Shown here piece after piece: positions 1 to 8,964 of a stretch of DNA of 49,164 nt (positions within the stretch are counted from its first letter, which is position 1; the number at the start of each line of letters is the position of its first letter). Made by a program: the position numbers and the translations under genes. This stretch comes from Litoreibacter sp. (GTDB lineage Bacteria > Pseudomonadota > Alphaproteobacteria > Rhodobacterales > Rhodobacteraceae): NCBI GenBank assembly GCA_026710325.1, contig JAPORH010000072.1, positions 1 through 49,164 on the forward strand, read 5' to 3'. The notes under the pieces were generated by a model that saw nothing but the letters and a program-made list of their open reading frames with translations, did not search any database and was not told where the DNA came from.

Positions 1-1147
1 AAGCTTCAATTCGAATCCTTTTCGCTCCTCGTTTCAAGTAGCGTCGTGTACTATGGATCTCGACAAAGCTTTCGGGTCGCACGGGGTGCGCCAGCGGGCC
101 GTTATCCTCGCGGAACTGGCGCGCGCGCAGCATCAAAACGTCGTTGATCCGCTCCACCGCATGTCCGCGCGTGTCGCCTGAAAACTGCTGATCACGGTAA
201 ACCGTTAGCCCTTCTTTAAGGCAGAGCTGGAACCAATCGCGGCAGGTGATGCGGTTGCCGGTCCAGTTGTGAAAATACTCATGCGCGATAATCGTCTCGA
301 TCCGCGCGAAGTTTCCGTCGGTCGAGGTGTCGGGGGAGGCCAAAACGGCGGAAGAGTTGAAAATGTTCAAGCCCTTGTTCTCCATTGCGCCCATATTGAA
401 GTCATCGACGGCCACAATGTTGAATAAGTCCAAGTCGTATTCGCGGCCGTAAACCTCCTCATCCCACTTCATCGAGCGTTTCAGCGCGTCCATCCCAAAC
501 GCCGTCTTATGCAGATCGCCGTCGCGGACCCAAATATTCAGCGCGACCTCGCGGCCCGATTTGGTGGTGAATGTGTCGGCCAGATTTACCAGATCGCCCG
601 CCACCAGCGCGAATAGGTACGCAGGTTTGGGGTGAGGGTCATGCCATTTTCCACCGCCCAGGTCATTCCCGTTGGACAGCTTGATCTTTTCCTCTCCCTC
701 GATGGTCACGCTGAACACACCCATCACGTCGGGCCGGTCGGGGTAATATGTGATCTTGCGGAACCCCTCCGCCTCGCATTGGGTGCAATACATCCCGTTT
801 GACATGTAGAGCCCTTCTAGTGCCGTGTTCGTCTCCGGGCTGATCTCCACCTCTGCCTCGAAGGTAAACGGCGCATCGGGGACCTGAGCGGTCAGGCCCA
901 GCTCGGTGATTTTTGGCTCGACCTCACTGCCGTCAATTTTAGCCCATTTCAGGTCAAGCTGCTCGCCATGCAGATAGAACGTTTTGTCCGTAGCCTCCGG
1001 GTTCGGCTGGAATGCGATCTTGGAGATGACCCGCGTTTGCGTCGGATGCAGCTTGAAGGTCAGCTCGACCGTGTCCACCAAATACGTGGGCGGCGTGTAG
1101 TCTTTCAGGAAGATTTCCAAAGGGGCGGGGACAGCTGCGTCTTTCAT
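1..1147 (-). CDS. pepN: Aminopeptidase N (M1 family), partial: C-terminal part lies outside the window
   Basis: M1 zinc metallo-aminopeptidase that removes N-terminal residues from peptides in the cytoplasm. I translated 382 residues. They contain the substrate-binding GAMEN motif (residues 253-257), the zinc motif HEYFH (289-293) and the third zinc ligand Glu312 in LKEGLT. The start at 1147 is preceded by AAGGAG about 9 nt upstream. Family members are about 850-880 aa, so more than half is missing. The frame stays open to the edge, but after HPVRPESFVEI (to residue 364) it no longer matches the strongly conserved NFYT..VYEKGAEVIRM block cleanly. Only GA and IR still align. Several small indels in the first ~60 bases would explain this. 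The gene is divergent from the photolyase gene across a 169-nt gap. Confidence 0.93.
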   Translation of the reverse strand, partial: MKDAAVPAPLEIFLKDYTPPTYLVDTVELTFKLHPTQTRVISKIAFQPNPEATDKTFYLHGEQLDLKWAKIDGSEVEPKITELGLTAQVPDAPFTFEAEVEISPETNTALEGLYMSNGMYCTQCEAEGFRKITYYPDRPDVMGVFSVTIEGEEKIKLSNGNDLGGGKWHDPHPKPAYLFALVAGDLVNLADTFTTKSGREVALNIWVRDGDLHKTAFGMDALKRSMKWDEEVYGREYDLDLFNIVAVDDFNMGAMENKGLNIFNSSAVLASPDTSTDGNFARIETIIAHEYFHNWTGNRITCRDWFQLCLKEGLTVYRDQQFSGDTRGHAVERINDVLMLRARQFREDNGPLAHPVRPESFVEIHSTRRYLKRGAKRIRIEA

Positions 1148-1316
1148 GGGGGAGGGCTCCTTGGGTTTTCGCATTCCTACTTGGACTTGGTTATACAAGA
1201 ACTTCAAGTCGATACCGAGGGCAGCGTCGGGACCTCGGGGTGGGTGCGAAGCGCTCTCCCCATTGGGGAGGTCCGGGCGGTGTTGTCGATCCAGCTGTGC
1301 CACCTAAATCCCCTAT

Positions 1317-2840
1317 ATGTCGAGCCCAACTCTTCTTTGGTACAAACGCGACCTGCGCTTGGAAGACCATCCGGCGCTTAACCGTGCGGCGGAGCTCGGG
1401 CCTGTTGTCCCAGTATATATCGTTGAGCCTGACTATTGGGCGCTGCCCGACACGTCTGGGCGGCAATGGGCGTTTCTGCGCGAAAGCCTGGAGAGCTTGC
1501 AAAGACAGCTCGCTCACCTTGGTGCGCCGCTGGTGATCCGAATGGGCGATGTGGTGGAAGAGTTTGAAAAACTTCGCGCCGAAACCGAGGCAACCCGCCT
1601 CATCAGCCATGAAGAGACCGGTAACCTCTGGACTTTCGCGCGTGACAAGCGCGTGGCCGCATGGGCCCGCGAAAAGGGCGTCGCGTGGGAGGAGCTGCCG
1701 CAATCGGGCGTCATGCGACGCCTACCGTCGCGCAATGGCTGGGCAAAGCAACGTGACGGGTTCATGTATCAGCCACAGCTCTCTATGCCAGCGGCGCTTC
1801 CTCCTCACGGCATCGACCCCGGCGCAATCCCTGATCTCGACCTACCAGACACATGCCCCGAACGCCAAAGAGGCGGGCGCGACCAGGCGTTGTCGCTTCT
1901 GGGCGGCTTCCTGACCGAGCGGGGGCAAAGCTACCGCAGCGCCATGTCTTCGCCCTTGGCGGGGGAATGGGCCTGCTCCCGCCTCTCGCCGCATCTGGCA
2001 ATTGGCACGCTTTCAGTTCGTGAAGCCGCGCAAGCCGGGCGCGCTCGCAAGGCGGAGGTGAAGGGCACGCGCACCGGTTGGCTGGGCTCCATGCGGTCGT
2101 TTGAGGCGCGCCTTGCCTGGCGGGATCATTTCATGCAAAAGCTGGAAGACGAGCCAGAGATTGAGGCGCGCTGCCTGCACCACGCCTATGAAAATCTCCG
2201 CCCGCGCGAAAGCGATGCCTCGCGGCTAAACGCCTGGGAAACGGGCCAAACCGGACTGCCCTTTGTCGATGCCTGTATGCGGTTTTGCGCGGCGACGGGT
2301 TGGCTCAATTTCCGGATGCGTGCGATGGTAACGGCGGTGGCCTCCTACCACCTATGGCTCGATTGGCGCAGCCATGGCCCGCGTTTGGCGCGGATGTTCA
2401 CGGACTACGAACCCGGCATTCACTGGTCCCAGGTGCAGATGCAATCGGGCACGACCGGCATGAACACGGTGCGCATCTACAACCCGGTCAAGCAGGGCAC
2501 CGATCAGGACCCCGACGGCATTTTCACCCGCCGCTGGTGTCCGGAGCTTGCAGAGGTGCCGGACCGCTACCTGCAAGAGCCATGGTTGTGGGAGGGCGCA
2601 GGCTCCGTGCTTGGCCGCAGCTACCCGGAGCCAACCGTCGATGTTAAAGCCGCCGCAAAAGCCGCACGAGAAGCGGTATGGGCCGTGCGCAAAGGCGACG
2701 CCTTCCGGACGGAGGCCGCGCGCATTGTCGACAAGCATGCCTCCCGCAAGGACCCACGTTTTGTCAATGATCGTCAGCCGCGACCGCGCCGCGCAAAGCG
2801 TACTAAACCACCCAAAGATCAGCTGAGCTTCGATCTCTGA
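1317..2840 (+). CDS. phrB: FAD-dependent DNA photolyase / cryptochrome family protein
   Basis: Light-driven repair of UV-induced pyrimidine dimers, or a cryptochrome photoreceptor of the same fold. The 507-aa protein begins with the photolyase alpha/beta antenna domain ([16 protein letters not shown], residues 5-20). The helical FAD-binding domain occupies the C-terminal half, with the signature stretch around [20 protein letters not shown] and the continuation [13 protein letters not shown]. The basic C-terminal tail (RRAKRTKPP) precedes QLSFDL. The ATG at 1317 has no clear Shine-Dalgarno sequence and may be leaderless or weakly translated. The stop overlaps the DUF2256 start by one base (TGATG), so the two are translationally coupled. 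Repair enzyme versus photoreceptor cannot be settled from sequence alone. Confidence 0.9.
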   Translation: MSSPTLLWYKRDLRLEDHPALNRAAELGPVVPVYIVEPDYWALPDTSGRQWAFLRESLESLQRQLAHLGAPLVIRMGDVVEEFEKLRAETEATRLISHEETGNLWTFARDKRVAAWAREKGVAWEELPQSGVMRRLPSRNGWAKQRDGFMYQPQLSMPAALPPHGIDPGAIPDLDLPDTCPERQRGGRDQALSLLGGFLTERGQSYRSAMSSPLAGEWACSRLSPHLAIGTLSVREAAQAGRARKAEVKGTRTGWLGSMRSFEARLAWRDHFMQKLEDEPEIEARCLHHAYENLRPRESDASRLNAWETGQTGLPFVDACMRFCAATGWLNFRMRAMVTAVASYHLWLDWRSHGPRLARMFTDYEPGIHWSQVQMQSGTTGMNTVRIYNPVKQGTDQDPDGIFTRRWCPELAEVPDRYLQEPWLWEGAGSVLGRSYPEPTVDVKAAAKAAREAVWAVRKGDAFRTEAARIVDKHASRKDPRFVNDRQPRPRRAKRTKPPKDQLSFDL

Positions 2841-2989
2841 TGGCCAAGATGCGCAAGAAATCCGACCTGCCGCAAAAGACCTGCGCAACCTGCGGCAAGC
2901 CCTTCACTTGGCGCAAAAAATGGGCCGCGGTCTGGGACGAGGTGCGCTATTGCTCGGAGCGGTGTCGGCGCGAGAAAAGTAAAACCTGA
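2840..2989 (+). CDS. DUF2256 zinc-ribbon microprotein coupled to the photolyase gene
   Basis: A 49-aa protein starting in the TGATG overlap at the end of the photolyase gene. Four cysteines form a probable zinc ribbon: Cys15 and Cys18 in CATCGKPF, Cys38 and Cys42 in RYCSERC. The surrounding sequence is rich in Lys and Arg (KKWAAVW, RREKSKT). This matches the DUF2256 family, whose function is unknown and whose members I recall as often next to, or fused to, cryptochrome/photolyase proteins. The coupling and basic charge suggest an accessory subunit, perhaps nucleic-acid binding, for the photolyase; this is inference. Confidence 0.85.
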   Translation: MAKMRKKSDLPQKTCATCGKPFTWRKKWAAVWDEVRYCSERCRREKSKT

Positions 2990-3030
2990 CGCTCTGGTCA
3001 GATTTTCTGACCACTTCTTGCAAAGCCCTG

Positions 3031-3054
3031 TTTCGTTTCGTAAAGGAAACGAAA
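3031..3054. promoter_or_regulatory. Perfect 9-bp inverted repeat upstream of glcB, candidate operator
   Basis: TTTCGTTTC (3031-3039) and GAAACGAAA (3046-3054) are perfect inverted arms separated by six bases. They end 24 nt before the malate synthase start. There is no T-run after it that would make a terminator for the DUF2256 gene, so an operator for a dimeric regulator is the better reading. The regulator is unknown. Confidence 0.5.
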
Positions 3055-3078
3055 TCAAGCAACTGCGAGACCCCCGAC

Positions 3079-5217
3079 ATGACGAACCGAGTGACCCGAT
3101 CCGAGCTTCAGATCGACCCTATCTATTGCGACTTCATCGAAAGGGGGGCTCTGGAGGGCACGGGCATCAGCGCGGAGACATTCTGGGCCGCCCTGTCAAA
3201 GCTTACCCATGAGCTTGGGCCAAAGAACCGGGCGCTGTTGGAGAAGCGAGAGACAATCCAAGCCAAGATCGACGCCTGGCATCTCGAAAATCGGGCCAAA
3301 ACCCACGACCAAAAGGCCTATAAAGCCTTTCTGCAGGAGATTGGCTACCTGGTCCCCGAGGGGGATGCGTTTCAGATCGATACGGCCAATGTTGACCCGG
3401 AAATCGCCTCTGTCGCCGGTCCGCAGCTCGTGGTGCCAATCACCAACGCGCGCTACGCACTGAATGCGGCCAATGCCCGCTGGGGCTCTCTTTATGACGG
3501 GTTCTACGGGACCGACGCTATCGGGACACCTGCGCCGAAAGGGGGGTATGACCGGGGCCGCGGGGCGCGCGTGGTCGCAAAAGCGCGCGTTTTTCTGGAT
3601 GAGGCCTTCCCGCTTGACGGCACCAGCCACGCCGATGCGCGCCGGTATCATGTAAGTGACGGCGCGCTGCTGGTCGATGATATGCCGCTCGCTGAGCCTG
3701 ACAAATTCCTGGGCTACCGGGGTCACCCGAAGGCGCCAGACGCGGTGATCCTGCGCAACAATGGCCTGCATGTGGAACTGATCTTTGATCGCACTGACAT
3801 GATCGGCAGCCGCGATCAGGCGGGGCTCGCGGATGTGCGGCTCGAAAGCGCGCTCTCGGTGATCATGGATTGTGAGGATTCGGTGGCCTGCGTCGATGCC
3901 GAGGACAAGGTGCTGGCTTATTCCAACTGGCTGGGCCTGATGAAAGGCGATCTGGAAGAGACCTTGGAGAAGGGCGGTAAAACCATCACCCGCGCGCTCA
4001 GCCCGGATATGCGTTTCAACGCGCCTGATGGGTCTGATGCGAGCCTTAAGGGCCGCGCGCTGATGCTGGTGCGCAATGTCGGCCATCTGATGACCAACCC
4101 GGCTGTGCTGGACCGCGACGGGGATGAGATTTTCGAAGGGTTGATGGATGCGCTGACCACCGTCGCCATCGCCATGCATGATCTGAAGCGCGAAGGTGGC
4201 AACTCCACGCATGGGTCCGTCTATGTGGTGAAACCCAAGATGCACGGGCCCGAGGAAGTGGCCTTCACAGACGAGATTTTCACTGTCGTCGAAGCAGCGC
4301 TCGGCCTGCCGCAATACACCGTGAAGATCGGCATCATGGATGAGGAGCGGCGCACAACTGTCAATCTTAAGGAATGTATTCGCGCGGCCAAAAGCCGTGT
4401 TGCCTTTATCAACACCGGGTTCCTGGACCGCACTGGCGATGAAATCCACACCTCGATGGAGGCGGGACCTTTTAGCCGCAAAGACTTCATCAAGCGCAAA
4501 GCCTGGATCGGCGGCTATGAGAACCAGAACGTCGATATCGGGCTGGAATGCGGGCTGTCCGGCAAGGCGCAGATCGGTAAGGGCATGTGGGCCATGCCGG
4601 ACATGATGGCCGCGATGCTGGAGCACAAGATCGAACACCCCAAATCCGGTGCCAATTGCGCCTGGGTTCCATCGCCGACCGCTGCCACCTTGCACGCGCT
4701 GCATTACCACAAGATCGATGTGTTTGCGGTGCAGGAGAAGCTTTTGAAAGGCGGGCGGCGCGGCTATGTGGAAACCATTTTGGAGATCCCGCTGGCCTCC
4801 TACCAGATGTGGAAAGAGGACCAGATCATGCGCGAGGTGGAGAACAACGCGCAAGGCATTCTGGGCTATGTCGTGCGCTGGATCGATCAGGGCGTGGGCT
4901 GTTCAAAAGTGCCCAATATCAACAACATAGGCCTGATGGAGGACCGCGCAACATGTCGGATTTCCAGCCAGGCGCTAGCAAACTGGCTGCATCACGGTGT
5001 GGTGGAAGGCCAGCAGGTGATGGGGGCCATGCGCAAGATGGCGGCCGTGGTCGATGAGCAAAATGCGGGCGATCCTGGCTACCGTCCAATGGCGCCCGAT
5101 TTTGACGGCATCGCCTTCCAGGCGGCCTGCGATTTGGTCTTTAAGGGCCGCGACCAGCCGGCGGGTTACACCGAGCCAATTCTGCATGCCCGGCGTTTGG
5201 AACTGAAAGCAAGCTAG
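3079..5217 (+). CDS. glcB: Malate synthase G
   Basis: Condenses glyoxylate with acetyl-CoA to malate, in the glyoxylate and glycolate assimilation routes. The protein has 712 aa (E. coli GlcB 723) and family blocks throughout: the HHGVVEG region, the [18 protein letters not shown] block with conserved Cys and Asp, [15 protein letters not shown], and the C-terminal [13 protein letters not shown]. It reads through without interruption. A GlcG-like protein follows, as in glc (glycolate) loci, but no glycolate oxidase genes are in the window. A perfect inverted repeat lies just upstream. A Rhodobacteraceae-type repeat element separates it from the GlcG-like gene. Confidence 0.96.
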   Translation: MTNRVTRSELQIDPIYCDFIERGALEGTGISAETFWAALSKLTHELGPKNRALLEKRETIQAKIDAWHLENRAKTHDQKAYKAFLQEIGYLVPEGDAFQIDTANVDPEIASVAGPQLVVPITNARYALNAANARWGSLYDGFYGTDAIGTPAPKGGYDRGRGARVVAKARVFLDEAFPLDGTSHADARRYHVSDGALLVDDMPLAEPDKFLGYRGHPKAPDAVILRNNGLHVELIFDRTDMIGSRDQAGLADVRLESALSVIMDCEDSVACVDAEDKVLAYSNWLGLMKGDLEETLEKGGKTITRALSPDMRFNAPDGSDASLKGRALMLVRNVGHLMTNPAVLDRDGDEIFEGLMDALTTVAIAMHDLKREGGNSTHGSVYVVKPKMHGPEEVAFTDEIFTVVEAALGLPQYTVKIGIMDEERRTTVNLKECIRAAKSRVAFINTGFLDRTGDEIHTSMEAGPFSRKDFIKRKAWIGGYENQNVDIGLECGLSGKAQIGKGMWAMPDMMAAMLEHKIEHPKSGANCAWVPSPTAATLHALHYHKIDVFAVQEKLLKGGRRGYVETILEIPLASYQMWKEDQIMREVENNAQGILGYVVRWIDQGVGCSKVPNINNIGLMEDRATCRISSQALANWLHHGVVEGQQVMGAMRKMAAVVDEQNAGDPGYRPMAPDFDGIAFQAACDLVFKGRDQPAGYTEPILHARRLELKAS

Positions 5218-5249
5218 GGGTTTCGACACGCTGTCGCGCGCCGATCCGC

Positions 5250-5307
5250 GGGGGAAGGCTTTGCCCTCCCCCGTACCCCCACCCAGGATATTTTTGAAGC
5301 AATGAAG
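5250..5307 (+). repeat. Dispersed 3'-end repeat, copy A
   Basis: A GC hairpin (5250-5259 with 5263-5272, one mismatch, loop TTT) is followed by a C-rich linker and the conserved tail GGATATTTTTGAAGCAATGA... ending at 5307. It begins 32 nt after the glcB stop in the same orientation as glcB. The other copies are at 15452, 22240 (minus), 25845 and 31525. Possible role: transcription termination or mRNA 3'-end stabilisation. Confidence 0.75.
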
Positions 5308-5321
5308 AACAGGAGGCCCTG

Positions 5322-5750
5322 ATGGCCGAAATCTCGCTCAACAAAGCCCGTACGATCATCCGCAAGACACTTGCCAAAGGGCGGGAGATGGACCTCAAAC
5401 CGCTCTCAGTTGTGGTGCTGGACAGCGGCGGTCACGTCAAAGCATTTGAACGCGAGGATGGCGCCTCCCCGGGCCGCTTTGCGATTGCTCATGGCAAAGC
5501 ATATGGTGCGGTGATGCTGGGGATGGCCGGCAAAGCGCAGATGGCGCGGGCGGAGCAGCAGCATTATTTTATGACCGCTGTAAACGGGCTTTTTGGTGGG
5601 CAAGTGGTGCCTGTGCCTGGCGGCGTTCTGCTACGCGACAAACGCGGGCTGATCGTGGGAGCGGTGGGCGTGACCGGCGACACATCTGACAACGACGCGG
5701 AAGCCGCCGTTGCAGGCATCGAGGCGGCGGCGCTCACAGCAGAGGTTTAA
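5322..5750 (+). CDS. GlcG/HbpS-family (DUF336) heme-binding-like protein
   Basis: A 142-aa protein of the GlcG/HbpS fold: an N-terminal helix (MAEISLNKARTIIRKTLAKG), a beta core with VVVLDSGGHVKAFERED, then the VPVPGGVLLRD and VGAVGVTGDTSDNDAEAA motifs typical of the family. There is no signal peptide, so it is cytoplasmic. Homologues sit in glycolate and heme-degradation loci, and its place directly after malate synthase G fits glcG. The biochemical role of GlcG is not well established. An AGGAGG-type ribosome site (ACAGGAGGCCCTG) precedes the ATG. It is probably cotranscribed with glcB unless repeat copy A terminates the message. Confidence 0.85.
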   Translation: MAEISLNKARTIIRKTLAKGREMDLKPLSVVVLDSGGHVKAFEREDGASPGRFAIAHGKAYGAVMLGMAGKAQMARAEQQHYFMTAVNGLFGGQVVPVPGGVLLRDKRGLIVGAVGVTGDTSDNDAEAAVAGIEAAALTAEV

Positions 5751-5850
5751 CGCGTTCTTAGTGTGCACAAACTATGTGCTGCCCTGCGGGTCGACCTGAG
5801 CGGCCTGTCGAGCTATGTAACGAGGACGGTACAATAACCAAGGTACGCAA

Positions 5851-6627
5851 ATGACCCGCCCAGTGATTGGTGTGATTGGCAACCACTATATGCTCAACGA
5901 TGAATATCCCGCTTACGCAACGGGGGAAATGAGTTGTGACGCGGTGGTCGATGCGGCAGGTGGCATGCCGTTTATCGTTGCCTCGAACCCGCGCTATGCC
6001 TCAATTGCCGAGCTGATGGAGGTGTGTGACGGGTTTGTCTTTACAGGCGGTCGGCAAAACGTGCACCCGGAGGAATATGGCGAGGGCGAGACCGAGGCAC
6101 ATGGCACCTTTGATCGCGGCCGCGACGCAGTAGCCCTACCGTTGATCCGCGCCTGCGTGGCCGCTGGGCAGCCGATCCTGGGCATTTGCCGTGGGTTTCA
6201 GGAGGTCAATGTCGCCATGGGTGGCTCGCTTTACCCTGAAATTCGGGATCTGCCGGGACGTGACAATCACCGGATGCCGCCGGACGGCACCTTGGACGAG
6301 AAATTTGCGCTACGTCATATCGTAAAAGTGAGCGAGGGCGGGCCGTTTCACAAAGTCTTTGGAAAGACCGAGGTGCTGACAAATACGTTGCATGGCCAGG
6401 GCATCAAAGAGCCGGGCCCGCGCGTTGTGATCGACGGAACCGCCCCTGATGGCACGCCCGAGGCGATCTACATCAAGGATGCGCCGGGCTTCTGCCTGTC
6501 CGTGCAGTGGCACCCGGAATACCGCGCGGCTGACGATCCAGTGTCCCGCCCGCTCTATGAAGCGTTCGGGGAAGCCGCGCGGCGTTGGCAGGCGGGTGAA
6601 CGCCCAAAGGTGCTCAAAAGCGCTTAA
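5851..6627 (+). CDS. Class-I glutamine amidotransferase-like hydrolase (peptidase C26, PuuD-like)
   Basis: 258-aa protein of the gamma-glutamyl-gamma-aminobutyrate hydrolase family. The nucleophile elbow is ILGICRGFQEVN with Cys113, and the His221/Glu223 pair lies in VQWHPEY, completing the catalytic triad. An early FTGGRQNVHPEEYGE stretch matches the substrate-loop region of PuuD. The family releases glutamate from gamma-glutamyl amines in polyamine or ethanolamine catabolism. No other polyamine genes are nearby, so the substrate is open. It lies 100 nt after the GlcG-like gene. Its last codons overlap the convergent SCP2-like gene by 4 nt. Confidence 0.85.
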   Translation: MTRPVIGVIGNHYMLNDEYPAYATGEMSCDAVVDAAGGMPFIVASNPRYASIAELMEVCDGFVFTGGRQNVHPEEYGEGETEAHGTFDRGRDAVALPLIRACVAAGQPILGICRGFQEVNVAMGGSLYPEIRDLPGRDNHRMPPDGTLDEKFALRHIVKVSEGGPFHKVFGKTEVLTNTLHGQGIKEPGPRVVIDGTAPDGTPEAIYIKDAPGFCLSVQWHPEYRAADDPVSRPLYEAFGEAARRWQAGERPKVLKSA

Positions 6628-6914
6628 GCGGTCAGTATGTCGCTGACTTTCAGCGCACGCATCTGGTTGCCATCGACCTTCAGTTTGCCGGACATGACCG
6701 CCATGATCGGGTTTTGAGTGCCCGACAGGATGGCGCGAAATGTCTCGGGGGATGCTTTCAACGTGACATCGGCCGTGTAGTCGCCCGCGGTGGCGCCTTC
6801 CTCAGTCAGCATGACAGACCCATGCTCGCCGATGACCAATTTGGCTGTACCCTTGATGGCACCAAGGGCTTTTGGATGCAGGGTGGCGACGAATTCTTCT
6901 ATAATGCTGGGCAT
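6624..6914 (-). CDS. SCP2 sterol-binding-domain protein
   Basis: A 96-aa single-domain SCP2 protein (MPSIIEEFVATLHPKALG at the N-terminus, then ...ADVTLKASPETF, SGTQNPIMAVMSGKLKVDG near the C-terminus). SCP2 domains bind lipids or acyl-CoA in a hydrophobic tunnel. The start at 6914 was chosen because GAAGG lies 8 nt upstream. Upstream in-frame starts at 6929 and 6947 would run into a perfect inverted repeat that looks like an operator. It is the last gene of the minus-strand run, 75 nt after the amidohydrolase gene. Its specific ligand is unknown. Confidence 0.82.
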   Translation of the reverse strand: MPSIIEEFVATLHPKALGAIKGTAKLVIGEHGSVMLTEEGATAGDYTADVTLKASPETFRAILSGTQNPIMAVMSGKLKVDGNQMRALKVSDILTA

Positions 6915-6931
6915 CGTATAGGCCTTCATGT

Positions 6932-6947
6932 GTGACGTTGACGTCAC
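6932..6947. promoter_or_regulatory. Inverted repeat GTGACGT-TG-ACGTCAC upstream of the SCP2-like gene
   Basis: Perfect 7-bp arms (6932-6938, 6941-6947) around a TG spacer, 18 nt upstream of the chosen SCP2-like start. The size suits a dimeric regulator. It implies the SCP2-like gene may have its own promoter inside the run. Confidence 0.4.
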
Positions 6948-6988
6948 TGTGTCAGAGACAGCGCTTTCCGCAAAGCTGCGACGTTGCG

Positions 6989-7867
6989 TCAGTCCTCGAA
7001 CCCGTAAAGGGCGACCGGCGCGTCGACGAGAATGGTCTGGCGGTCCTCGGTGCGCGTCACCACCCGGTGAAACGCGTCAAGCGCGGTCCCCGCATCTGGC
7101 ATTTTTGCATCGGCCAGCATGATGTACGGGAAGTCTGAACCCCAGAGGCAGCGCTCCGGATTTGCGCCCACGAGCGCTGAGACCAACGGGTCCGTGTCGC
7201 CCCATGGCTCGGTTGAAACTCGGTACAGGCCGGAAAGCTTAATGTAGGCCGCGCCTTCGGCGACGAGACGGGTCATCGCGGCAAAGCCGGGCTCGGACGG
7301 GCCCGCAGCGACATTCGGCCAGCCGATATGGTCAAAGACGACGGGGCAGGGGAAGTTGCGGATTTCGTCGGCGAGCCCCTCCATGTGCTTGTCGGCATTC
7401 ACCAGCATTTGCAGATGCATGCCGCGCGCCGCGAGCGCCGGGGCAAGCGCCTTGGCCCCCTCCCAGCTCAAGACGCCGCCATGGACGTAGTTTAGTCGCA
7501 AACCGCGCACGCCCGCCTCGGCCAGCACGTCCAGCTCGGCCTCTGATGCTCCGTCTTTCAACAGCCCGATGCCGCGCGCGTCGGGGCCAAGACGGCGGAT
7601 CGCCTCCAATGTCACCGCATTATCTGCGCCATAGACAATGGAATGCACGACCACAGTGCGGCGTATTCCCAACGTGGCGCATTGCGCGCGGTAGGCGGCG
7701 AGGAACCCGTCCATGTCCATCGGCGCCGGGTCCTCTACCCGATTTTCCCACGGGGCAAATTCTTCCGGGGCTGCCAGCATGTGGATGTGGGTGTCGACAG
7801 CGCCCTCCGGGGCCTTTTTTTGGGGGGCAGTCGCTGGGCGTGGTGGGGCGGAAACAGGCAATGTCAC
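6989..7867 (-). CDS. Amidohydrolase-family (amidohydrolase 2 / LigI-like) lactonase or hydrolase
   Basis: 292-aa TIM-barrel metal hydrolase. The N-terminal metal motif is VDTHIHMLAAP (residues 24-34). FDHIGWPN in the second half carries the conserved His, and LWGSDFPYI the catalytic/metal Asp. These features match the subgroup containing 2-pyrone-4,6-dicarboxylate lactonase and D-galactarolactone isomerase. Such enzymes open or isomerise sugar-acid or aromatic-derived lactones. The neighbours (a dienelactone-hydrolase-like protein, a DNA ligase) do not specify the substrate. Its start overlaps the end of the upstream hydrolase gene by 4 nt. Confidence 0.8.
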   Translation of the reverse strand: MTLPVSAPPRPATAPQKKAPEGAVDTHIHMLAAPEEFAPWENRVEDPAPMDMDGFLAAYRAQCATLGIRRTVVVHSIVYGADNAVTLEAIRRLGPDARGIGLLKDGASEAELDVLAEAGVRGLRLNYVHGGVLSWEGAKALAPALAARGMHLQMLVNADKHMEGLADEIRNFPCPVVFDHIGWPNVAAGPSEPGFAAMTRLVAEGAAYIKLSGLYRVSTEPWGDTDPLVSALVGANPERCLWGSDFPYIMLADAKMPDAGTALDAFHRVVTRTEDRQTILVDAPVALYGFED

Positions 7868-8946
7868 TTCGCGAAAACCTCCGATAAGAAATCCCCAATC
7901 ACGGGGCGCAATTCTTCATGCACATCGCCCCGGCTGCGCAGGATTGGGTCGTCGCAAATATTCTCATCCTCAACGGCCCCGATGATGATGCGTCCCAAGG
8001 GGCTGCATTCGGCCAGAAAACTGAAATGCCAGGCGGCGCGCGTTTCATGCAGTTTTGCGCTCGGCAAACTGGCGAGAATCGGGCCCGGGTTCATAGCAGT
8101 TGGCACCTCGTCGAGCGCGCCAAGCGTGACCAAAAGCTTGGGTTTGGACATCGCACTCAGGCTCTCGGAGGTCATGGCACGGGGCAGGGCCGGGTCCACG
8201 GCAACAGTTGCGATGATGCGCGGGTCGCTCAGATCAGCTTCGTAGCGGGCGGCATCAATGGCGTTGAAATCGACGCCCGCAGCATTCATCCAGCCGCAAT
8301 CGATCTTGTCCGAAAACGCGTCGCAATAATCGATAAAGGCTTGTTTTGAAACGCGCGTGCCGCCCAGAGCAAGGGCGGTATGCCCGCCAAGCGAAAACCC
8401 GGCGGAGGCCACGCGGGCAGGGTCAGGCGCGAGGCCCGCGGGCGGCGTTTCAAGCAACCAATCGAGCGCGGCGCGGAAATCCTGCGTCCGCTCCCAGATA
8501 TGCGGCGTGCGGTGCGGGTCGCTGTCGCCCGACGTTGTGCCGGGGTGGTTGACAGACAGAACAATAAAGCCGCGCATAGCCAGATCGCGCGCGATCCACC
8601 CTAGCTGCGGTCCGTTCCCACCCGATCCATGAGACAGGAGCACGACAGGCAACGGCCCTTCGGCAGGCGTCGCATTTTCAATGGCGTGAAACCCATAAAA
8701 CAGCGCGTTTTGGGCATGAAGGCTGGGCTCCGCGCCCGGGTCGGCGGCTGGATACCACAAGAACGCCTGAAGGCGGGCTTCTTCGGCCTCCCGATGCGCC
8801 ACCTCAACCTCGGCGACAAGATAGCCGGGGTTTTGCGCAGGGGCCGCGCGCTCTTCCGTGTCGAGCTGGCCTGCGGCCATGAACAACGCGACAACGCCCA
8901 AAGCAAGCACTGCTATGATGGTTATTAAGACTTTGAAATAATTCAT
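7864..8946 (-). CDS. Membrane-anchored alpha/beta hydrolase (PAF-acetylhydrolase / dienelactone-hydrolase-like)
   Basis: 360 aa. Residues about 5-27 form a hydrophobic signal anchor (VLITIIAVLALGVVALFMAA), putting the enzyme on the periplasmic side. The hydrolase core shows VVLLSHGSGGNG (oxyanion region) and the nucleophile elbow ASAGFSLGGHTALALGG; a C-terminal WHFSF supplies a candidate catalytic His. Two paired Cys regions (YCDAFSDKIDCGW; ECSPLG...NICDD) may form disulfides, consistent with export. Overall shape resembles predicted dienelactone hydrolases and platelet-activating-factor acetylhydrolases. The substrate is unknown. It is 18 nt downstream of the DNA ligase gene and overlaps the amidohydrolase gene by 4 nt. 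Confidence 0.78.
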   Translation of the reverse strand: MNYFKVLITIIAVLALGVVALFMAAGQLDTEERAAPAQNPGYLVAEVEVAHREAEEARLQAFLWYPAADPGAEPSLHAQNALFYGFHAIENATPAEGPLPVVLLSHGSGGNGPQLGWIARDLAMRGFIVLSVNHPGTTSGDSDPHRTPHIWERTQDFRAALDWLLETPPAGLAPDPARVASAGFSLGGHTALALGGTRVSKQAFIDYCDAFSDKIDCGWMNAAGVDFNAIDAARYEADLSDPRIIATVAVDPALPRAMTSESLSAMSKPKLLVTLGALDEVPTAMNPGPILASLPSAKLHETRAAWHFSFLAECSPLGRIIIGAVEDENICDDPILRSRGDVHEELRPVIGDFLSEVFAK

Positions 8947-8964
8947 AGGACCAGCAGTGCCGCA

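Noticed and set aside
3016-3036. TTGCAAA-type short-chain fatty acyl regulator (PccR/RamB-like) site upstream of glcB
   Set aside because: Only one half-site (CTTGCAAAG) is present and the second half does not match at the needed spacing.
3196-4854. 552-codon open frame antisense to malate synthase G
   Set aside because: It is fully opposite a strongly conserved gene, has no family resemblance, and long antisense frames are expected in GC-rich DNA.
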